A stretch of 36,412 bases of DNA, taken from DASYHS01 sp035998295. Its GTDB lineage: Bacteria > Pseudomonadota > Alphaproteobacteria > Azospirillales > Azospirillaceae. The notes under the pieces are model-generated. The model was not told where the DNA came from. It was given only the letters and a program-made list of their open reading frames with translations, and searched no databases. Below are positions 31,414 to 36,412 of this stretch, piece by piece (the stretch's first letter is position 1; every line of letters starts with the position of its first letter). The stretch lies in assembly GCF_035998295.1 (NCBI RefSeq), contig NZ_DASYHS010000246.1, positions 1 through 36,412 of the forward strand. Reading direction: 5' to 3'. Made by a program: the position numbers and the translations under genes.

Positions 31414-31530
31414 ATGAGCATTGTCACCGTCGGTCTCGATCTGGCCAAGCAGGTCTTTCAGGTTCATGGATTCGAGCCGAGGATCGGGAAGACCCGTGTG
31501 ACTCAATGCGTGCGAAACGCGCTGGCTTGA
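31414..31530 (+). pseudogene. N-terminal relic of an IS110-family transposase
   Basis: ATG at 31414 opens MSIVTVGLDLAKQVFQVHG, the RuvC-like N-terminus of IS110/IS1111 transposases with the first catalytic Asp in GLDLAK. Similarity ends after about 20 residues. The frame then runs through unrelated sequence to a stop at 31530. The rest of the transposase (about 300 residues) is missing, so this is a dead fragment. Confidence 0.7.
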
Positions 31531-31570
31531 TTGGGACCTGATCCGCGGATTTCATCATGGCCCGCGGTCA

Positions 31571-33005
31571 GTAAGCGTCCGGCCTGCCCCGCGGCTCAGG
31601 GGGCAGGCTTCCAGCTCCAGGGGAGCAGGTCGGCGATGCGCTTGGCGGGATAGGCGTTGATCCTGGCGATGACGTCGGCCAGCCAAGCCTGCGGGTCGAG
31701 GCCGTTGAGCTTGGCTGTTTCGATTAGCGAATAGATTGCCGCGGCCCGCTCGCCGCCGCGGTCCGAGCCGGCAAACAGCCAGTTCTTGCGCCCGAGTGCT
31801 ACGGCGCGCAGCGCACGTTCGGCCGGGTTGTTGTCGATCGCGAGCCGGCCATCGTCGAGATAGCGGGTCAGGGCCGGCCAGCGCCCCAGCGTGTAGCGCA
31901 TTACGCCCGCCAGGTCCGATTTGCCCGACAGCTTCGGCAAGGTCGCCCGCATCCAGGCCGCCAGTTCCTCGGCGGCCGGGCGACTTCGCTCCTGGCGTGG
32001 GTGATGTCGCTCGTCCGGCGGCCGGCCCCGGATCTCGTCTTCGACCACATAGAGCGCGCCGATCCGCTCCAAGGCCTCAAAGGCGACCGGGCTCTTCGTC
32101 CTCACATGCACGTCGTGGAATTTCCGGCGCGCATGCGCCCAGCAGGCGACCTCGACGATCGGCCCGGGCTGGCGGCCCACATTATCGTACAGCGCCCCGA
32201 AACCAGCATAGCCATCAGCGTGCAGATGCCCGTGGAATTCGGCCAAGTGAGTCTGCGGATGCTCGCCTTTGCGGTCGGGGCTGTAGAAATACGCGGCCGC
32301 CGGCGCTTCACCGCCATGTGGGCGGTCGTCGCGGACGTAGACCCACAGCCGCCCGGTCTTGGTCTTGCCTGTCCCGGGCGCCAGCACGGGGACCGGCGTG
32401 TCGTCGCCGTGCAGGCGGGGCGAGGCCATCACCTCGCGCCGCAGCGCCGCGACCAGCGGCTCCAGCAGCACCCCGGCCCGGCCGACCCAGTCGGCCAGGG
32501 TCGAGCGCTCCAGCTCCACGCCCTCGCGGGCGTAGATCCCGGCCTGGCGGTACAGCGGCAGGTGGTCGGCGTACTTGGACACCAGCACATGGGCCAGCAG
32601 CCCGGGGGCTGGCCGGCCGCGCTCGATGGGGAGTTCCGGCAGCGGCGCCTGGGCGATCGCCTCGCAGAGCCGGCAGGAGAATTTGGGCCGGACGTGGCGG
32701 ACGACGTGGAAGCGGGCCGGCCGGTACTCCAGGATCTCCGTCACGTCCTCGCCCAGGCGGCGCAACTCGCCGCCGCAGGACGGGCAGGCGCAGGCCGCGG
32801 CGTGGACGATCTCTTCGCGCGGCAGATGATCGGGTAGCGGCCGGCGCGCCGGCTTGGCCTTGGCCTCATCAGCTGGCGCGGGCGGCAGCGGGGCCGTCTG
32901 CTCGCTGCGGCCGAGATCCTCCTCCAGGTCCTCCAGCAGCAATTCCAGCTGCTCGATCTGCCGGTCCAGCTTCTCCGAGGAGCGGCCGAACTGCATCCGG
33001 CGCAG
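31571..33005 (-). mobile_element. IS66-family element relic (3' part)
   Basis: The outer end is recognisable at 31571 as GTAAGCGTCCGGCC, the usual IS66 terminal repeat start. Only the C-terminal majority of tnpC remains. tnpA, tnpB, the start of tnpC and the other end are missing, cut off where IS3 copy 2 begins at 33006. No matching IS66 end is seen on the far side of the IS3 copy. Confidence 0.8.
31596..33005 (-). pseudogene. IS66-family transposase TnpC, N-terminus lost
   Basis: About 469 codons remain, opening at the IS3 junction with LRRMQFGRSSEKLDRQIEQL. In intact TnpC this segment lies some 50-70 residues into the protein. Kept domains are a coiled coil, the zinc finger CPSCGG...CRLC (about residues 73-112), the DDE region with LHGDDTPVPVL and HLHADGYAGFGALY, and ACWAHARRKFHD. 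The C-terminal block has DNNPAERALRAVALGRKNWLFAGSDRGGERAA and a terminal IADLLPW. A shorter open frame from ATG 32996 exists, but the missing N-terminus makes activity unlikely. Confidence 0.85.
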
Positions 33006-33341
33006 TGAACCGCCCCGGGTTTCCCGGAGGCCGTTTGGCTTGAGTCACGCCGCCATGGCGGCGCCCTCGGTTTGAGCATAGTAGCGCGCTTCGGCCTCGG
33101 CGGGAGGAATGTTGCCGATGGGATCGAGCAGGCGGCGGTGGTTGAACCAGTCGACCCATTCCAGGGTGGCGAACTCGACGGCTTCCAGGGTGCGCCACGG
33201 CCCGCGGCGGCGGATCACCTCGGTCTTGTAGAGGCCGTTGATCGTCTCGGCCAAGGCGTTGTCGTAGGAATCACCGACGCTGCCCACGGAGGGTTCGACG
33301 CCGGCGTCGGTGAGACGCTCGGTGTACTTGATGGCCACGTA

Positions 33342-33344
33342 TTG
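33342..33344. repeat. IS30 target duplication TTG, left
   Basis: TTG at 33342-33344 repeats at 34817-34819 on the other side of the IS30 element. In the uninterrupted gene the CAA codon for Gln would be single. Confidence 0.75.
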
Positions 33345-34816
33345 GGCGGATTCAAGCGGTCCTCGCAACAGCCTGACGAAGGAGGTTGCGATGAAGAAGC
33401 GGAATCGGCGCTCGGACCGATCTGGGCGAGCTCCTCTGCGCTCACCTGGTCGGCCCCCCTCGGCGCAGCGTGAGGATCGACGGCGGTTCTGGGCGGCAAT
33501 CGCGATGGGACAAGCAAGCGAGGATGCGGCATCCATAGTGGGAGTGTCACCCGTGGTGGGGACACGCTGGTTCCGAGAGGCAGGGGGAATGCCACCAGCG
33601 GGATTTGCTTCATCGGCGAAGCCACCGTCAGGACGGTACTTGCAGTTTGCGGAGCGGGAGGAGATCGCGCTGTTGCGTGCCCAAGGGCTTGGCGTGCGGG
33701 AGATCGCCCGTCGGCTGGGTCGCGCTGCCTCGACCATTTCCCGGGAGCTGCGGCGCAACGCCGCCACCCGCGGGGGAGGACTGGACTATCGGGCGACGAC
33801 CGCGCAGTGGCACGCCGACCGCTCGGCGCGCCGTCCCAAGCCGGCCAAGCTGTTGGTCAATCCGACCCTGCGCGACTACGTGCAGGAGCGTCTGGCCGGC
33901 ACGGTGGTTGCTCCGGACGGAGCGGCGATCCGTGGACCGGCCGTGACCTGGAAAGGTCGCCGCCATGGGCGCCGGCAGGACCGGCGGTGGGCCAAGGCGT
34001 GGAGCCCCGAGCAGATCTCCTGGCGCCTGCGGCTCGACTTTCCGGAGAACCCGACGATGCGCATCAGCCATGAGGCCATTTATCAGGCCCTGTTCATTCA
34101 AGGCCGGGGAGCATTGCGCCGTGAGTTGACCGCCTGCCTGAGGACCGGACGGGCTCTGCGCGTTCCGCTGGCACGGACCCGCAAGCGGGGCAAGTCCTTC
34201 ATCGCCCCGGAGATCATGATCAGCCAACGCCCGGCGGAGGTGACCGACCGAGCGGTGCCGGGGCACTGGGAGGGGGATCTCATCATCGGCTTGGGAAGAT
34301 CGGCGATCGGCACCTTGGTGGAACGGACGACGCGGTTCACGATGCTGCTCCATCTGCCCCCGATGCCGGGACACGCCAGCGGACTGCGTGTCAAGAACGG
34401 GCCGGCGCTTGCCGGCCATGGTGCCGAGGCCGTCCGCGACGCCATCGCACGCACGATCGCAACCTTGCCCGCTCAGCTCCGCCGATCGCTGACCTGGGAT
34501 CAGGGGGCGGAGATGGCGCAGCATGCCGATATCCGGATCGACACCGGACTTTGCGTCTACTTCTGCGATCCTCGCAGCCCATGGCAGCGCGGCACGAACG
34601 AGAACACCAACGGGCTGCTGCGCCAGTACTTCCCCAAGGGAACCGACCTCAGCGTGCATGACGCCGATACCCTGACGGCCGTCGCACTCGCCCTGAACAC
34701 GCGGCCCCGCAAAACTCTTGGCTGGAAAACGCCAGCCGAGGCGCTGGACGAACTGCTCAAATCCATCGATAAGGGAGGCCACGAAGGGGCTGTTGCGAGG
34801 ACCGCTTGAATCCGCC
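33345..34816 (+). mobile_element. IS30-family insertion sequence (1472 bp)
   Basis: Perfect 29-bp terminal inverted repeats lie at 33345-33373 and 34788-34816, starting GGCGGATTCAAGCGG. A 3-bp TTG duplication flanks it. One transposase fills the element. Perfect ends and the clean host-gene reconstruction suggest a recent insertion, later than IS3 copy 2, which itself is later than IS66. Confidence 0.92.
33391..34809 (+). CDS. IS30-family transposase
   Basis: This is a 472-residue transposase with an N-terminal helix-turn-helix of the IS30 type (REEIALLRAQGLGVREIARRLGRAASTISRELRRN). The DDE integrase core has first Asp in GHWEGDLIIG, second Asp in LTWDQGAEMAQH, and Glu in SPWQRGTNENTNGLLRQYFPKGTDL. 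The tail NTRPRKTLGWKTPAEAL is standard. ATG at 33391 is chosen over the in-frame ATG at 33310, which lies outside the element, because GGAGG sits 5 bases upstream and lies inside the IS ends. The stop lies within the right terminal repeat. No disruption is seen. Confidence 0.93.
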   Translation: MKKRNRRSDRSGRAPLRSPGRPPSAQREDRRRFWAAIAMGQASEDAASIVGVSPVVGTRWFREAGGMPPAGFASSAKPPSGRYLQFAEREEIALLRAQGLGVREIARRLGRAASTISRELRRNAATRGGGLDYRATTAQWHADRSARRPKPAKLLVNPTLRDYVQERLAGTVVAPDGAAIRGPAVTWKGRRHGRRQDRRWAKAWSPEQISWRLRLDFPENPTMRISHEAIYQALFIQGRGALRRELTACLRTGRALRVPLARTRKRGKSFIAPEIMISQRPAEVTDRAVPGHWEGDLIIGLGRSAIGTLVERTTRFTMLLHLPPMPGHASGLRVKNGPALAGHGAEAVRDAIARTIATLPAQLRRSLTWDQGAEMAQHADIRIDTGLCVYFCDPRSPWQRGTNENTNGLLRQYFPKGTDLSVHDADTLTAVALALNTRPRKTLGWKTPAEALDELLKSIDKGGHEGAVARTA

Positions 34817-34819
34817 TTG
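34817..34819. repeat. IS30 target duplication TTG, right
   Basis: This is the partner of the TTG at 33342-33344. Confidence 0.75.
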
Positions 34820-35421
34820 CGACCCGCGGTCGGAGTGGTGGATGAGGCCGCTGCCCTTGGCCGGTCGGCGGTCATGCAGCGCCTGTTCCAGAGCATCCAG
34901 CACGAAGCCCGCATGAGCTGAGCGCGATACGCGCCAGCCAACGATGCGGCGGGCGAAAGCGTCGATGACGAAGGCCACGTGGACGAAGCCCTGCCACGTC
35001 GCGACGTATGTGAAATCCGCGACCCATAAGGCATTCGGGCGCGGCGCCCGGAACTGGCGGTTCACCCGGTCAGCTGGACACGGCGCCGCTCGGTCGCTGA
35101 TCGTGGTGCGCACCACCTTGCCGCGCGTCGCCCCCTTCAGGCCCATGCGTCGCATCAGCCGGGCCACCGTGCAGCGCGCGACGTCGAGGCCCTCGCGCCG
35201 CAACTGCCGCCAGACCTTGCGCACGCCGTAGACCTGGAAGTTCGCGTCCCAAACCCGCCGGACAGCCTCGCTCAGCTCCGTGTCGCTTCGCGAGCGGGCC
35301 GGAGCCCTGGACGGATCGGCCCGGCTGGCGGCATGGGCATGGTAGGTGGAGGGGGCGATCGGCAGCACCCTGCAGATCGGCTCGACCCCGTGGACGGCGC
35401 GATGTCCGTCGATGAAGGCAA

Positions 35422-35751
35422 TCATTTCCTGAACGGGCGGTCGAGCTCCGCCTGGGCGAAATACGCCGACGCCTTGCGCAGGATCTCGTTGGCCTGGCGC
35501 AGCTCCCGGACCTCCCGCTCCAGCGCCTTGATCCGCTCCCGCTCGTCCGTCGTCGGCCCCGGCCGCTTGCCCTGGTCGCGTTCGGCCTGGCGGACCCAGC
35601 CCCGCAACGTCTCCGTCGTGCAGCCGATCTTCGCTGCAATCGAGCTGATAGCCGCCCACTGCGAGGCGTGCTCGCCTGCATGCTCAAACACCATCCGCAC
35701 CGCGCGCTCGCGGATTTCGGGGGCGTACTTGGGTGATGCCTGCTTCGTCAT
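35422..35751 (-). CDS. IS3-family transposase OrfA, copy 2
   Basis: This 109-residue OrfA is intact and differs from copy 1 at a few residues. The helix-turn-helix and the C-terminal coiled coil are unchanged in layout. It overlaps the split orfB by ATGA (35422-35425). Alone it can bind IS3 ends and might repress or compete with copy 1, but it cannot catalyse transposition. Confidence 0.93.
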   Translation of the reverse strand: MTKQASPKYAPEIRERAVRMVFEHAGEHASQWAAISSIAAKIGCTTETLRGWVRQAERDQGKRPGPTTDERERIKALEREVRELRQANEILRKASAYFAQAELDRPFRK

Positions 35752-35756
35752 GATGA

Positions 35757-35779
35757 CCCCATCCTCTCAGGAAATGGGG
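35757..35779 (-). promoter_or_regulatory. Hairpin just before IS3 orfA, copy 2
   Basis: On the minus strand CCCCA pairs with TGGGG and TCCT with AGGA around a GAG loop, 5 bases before the orfA ATG. Relative to copy 1, one stem pair has changed from T-A to C-G on both sides. Confidence 0.5.
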
Positions 35780-35837
35780 CCTCCGGGAAACCCGGGGCGG
35801 TTCAGAACTCGGGAGGACGAGCCGGGCGCCGGCAGAA

Positions 35838-35912
<75 letters not shown>

Positions 35913-35930
35913 CCGTCGCGGGGTGCGCGG

Positions 35931-35959
35931 CTTATGCCACAGGGGGGCCGGCGATGCAA
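35931..35959 (-). promoter_or_regulatory. Candidate promoter of tRNA-Thr
   Basis: On the minus strand TTGCAT (35959-35954) and CATAAG (35936-35931) are 17 bases apart. The start point would be near 35924, giving a short 5' leader before the tRNA at 35912. Confidence 0.45.
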
Positions 35960-35994
35960 GGTACTATGTGCGCCCTTCCAGCCATTTTGCAATC

Positions 35995-36029
35995 GGCACC
36001 CATGGACAGGGAGCCGCCGCATGGGTGCC
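35995..36029 (+). other. Strong hairpin of unknown role
   Basis: GGCACCCATG (35995-36004) and CATGGGTGCC (36020-36029) form a perfect 10-bp stem with a 15-base loop. It has no T-tract and no associated gene. It lies between the tRNA promoter and the candidate small RNA and may be an operator or the structure of another transcript. Confidence 0.4.
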
Positions 36030-36077
36030 ATGCACCTTGCGACGGCGCTGGCGGCTTGCGTTCGGTCGCGCCGTGCA

Positions 36078-36151
36078 CATTTCTTGGGCAGCCCTTTTGG
36101 GCGTTTCCTCCCTGAGACTCGGGCCGCCGGCTTACCGCCGGCGGCTTTTTT
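36078..36151 (+). ncRNA. Candidate alpha-r8 (MmgR-like) small RNA
   Basis: A short hairpin GCCC-TTTT-GGGC (36091-36102) is followed directly by TTTCCTCCCT (36104-36113). After a short spacer comes a strong GC hairpin with six Ts (36123-36151). The order of 5' hairpin, a single-stranded TTTCCTCCCT decamer and a terminator hairpin, in about 75 nt, is the layout known for the alphaproteobacterial alpha-r8 family, including MmgR of Sinorhizobium. The decamer can pair with Shine-Dalgarno sequences of target mRNAs. The 5' end is an estimate from the family length. The call relies on recalled family features, not on a covariance search. Confidence 0.6.
36123..36151 (+). terminator. Rho-independent terminator of the candidate small RNA
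   Basis: GCCGCCGG (36123-36130) pairs with CCGGCGGC (36138-36145), extended by C36131-G36137, with a five-base loop, then TTTTTT (36146-36151). It is the clearest intrinsic terminator in the window. Confidence 0.88.
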
Positions 36152-36286
36152 CATGTCCCGTCCGGTTGGGACAAGTAGGGCACGGCCGAGAATTGAGCTT
36201 GTATCCGCAACGGGCTCGGGCGAGGATCGATCCACGGCCGGCTCGCGCAGCCGCCGCTTATTCCAGATCTAACAGGGATGTTCAGC

Positions 36287-36412
36287 ATGCGGTCCATCGA
36301 CGGACAGCGCTCCGATTCCGTCGCCATCAAGCGTTCTCCAAAGGAGAAGGAGATGCAGCTCCGGCAGCTTCGCGAGCAACTCGCGGGGCTGAAGGTCCAT
36401 GCCAGCCCGGCG
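36287..36412 (+). CDS. Unidentified protein, 5' part (runs off the window edge)
   Basis: Forty-two codons are open to the window end. The start at 36287 has AGGGA 8 bases upstream; the in-frame ATG at 36278 lies on top of that signal and is less likely. The peptide MRSIDGQRSDSVAIKRSPKE followed by KEMQLRQLREQLAGLKVHA is polar and charged, with a Leu/Gln/Arg helix likely to form a coiled coil. I do not recognise it. It starts about 135 bases after the small-RNA terminator. Confidence 0.5.
   Translation, partial: MRSIDGQRSDSVAIKRSPKEKEMQLRQLREQLAGLKVHASPA

Larger units (their letters stand above)
33045..35425 (-). pseudogene. IS3 transposase OrfB, split by IS30
   Basis: The N-terminal part runs from 35425 to the IS30 junction at 34817, MIAFIDGHRAVHG through IHHSDRGSQ. 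The C-terminal part resumes at 33344 as YVAIKYTERLTDAGVEPSVG and ends at 33045. The break falls after about residue 203, between the second Asp and the Glu of the DDE triad, so no active OrfB can be made. Confidence 0.9.
33006..35804 (-). mobile_element. IS3-family insertion sequence, copy 2, interrupted by IS30
   Basis: The element is inverted relative to copy 1. Its ends are 35804 (left end, TGAACCGCCCCGGG read on the minus strand) and 33006. Removing the 1472-bp IS30 element and one 3-bp duplication leaves exactly 1324 bp, the length of copy 1. OrfA differs at several residues (EIRERA for EVRERA, TTETL for TAETL, TTDERER for TTEERER), so the copies are related but not identical. No target duplication is seen (flanks GCAG and GAAC). 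It cuts the IS66 tnpC gene. Confidence 0.92.

Overview
The window is GC-rich with dense, tightly coupled genes. It looks like an alphaproteobacterium, probably a Rhodospirillales/Azospirillum-type organism. The reasons are GC-rich codon use, alphaproteobacterial protein types (LptD, a UDP-glucuronate 4-epimerase, a WbpM/FlaA1-type dehydratase) and a short RNA resembling the alphaproteobacterial alpha-r8/MmgR family. The taxon is an inference, not read from a marker gene.

Layout. 1-940 (-) is the 5' part of lptD, cut by the window edge. 1044-2367 is an intact IS3-family element. 2368-2516 is a relic of the 3' end of a mannose-1-phosphate guanylyltransferase gene with a one-base insertion. 2515-7997 (-) is a five-gene surface-polysaccharide operon: UDP-GlcA 4-epimerase, glycosyltransferase, WecA/WbpL-type initiating transferase, SDR reductase, O-antigen ligase/polymerase. 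8258-21169 (+) is a twelve-gene run: methyltransferase, NeuA-like CMP-sugar synthetase, sugar nucleotidyltransferase, SDR, glycosyltransferase, Wzy-like protein, NeuB-like synthase, NeuC-like hydrolysing epimerase, ABC flippase candidate, a capsule-type putative transferase, Wzz, and a second methyltransferase. 21183-25244 (-) holds a WbpM/CapD dehydratase and an AsnB-type amidotransferase. 25455-27580 (+) holds a GNAT acetyltransferase coupled to a polysaccharide deacetylase. 27612-28898 (-) is a UDP-HexNAc 6-dehydrogenase. 29099-30106 (+) is a LegB-type 4,6-dehydratase. 30107-35804 is a pile of insertion sequences: an IS982-like element with a broken transposase, an IS110 relic, an IS66 relic cut by a second IS3 copy, and an IS30 element inside that IS3 copy. 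35838-35912 (-) is tRNA-Thr(GGU). It is followed by a candidate alpha-r8 small RNA and the start of an unidentified gene.

How it works together. The locus appears to build a repeating-unit glycan (O-antigen or capsule/EPS) containing a nonulosonic acid of the legionaminic/sialic type (LegB, NeuC/LegG, NeuB/LegI and NeuA/LegF homologues). A WbpM/WbpV-like pair plus a WbpL-like transferase would start the unit with a 6-deoxy-HexNAc on undecaprenyl phosphate. A HexNAc dehydrogenase and AsnB could make an amidated uronic acid. An MsbA/PglK-type ABC protein is the only flippase candidate, with Wzy-like and Wzz proteins for polymerisation. The expected LegC aminotransferase and LegH acetyltransferase are not in the window; the place just after legB is where the insertion sequences begin.

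The whole carbohydrate region lies between two inverted, slightly diverged IS3 copies, and both island edges show gene relics. This suggests assembly and rearrangement by mobile elements.
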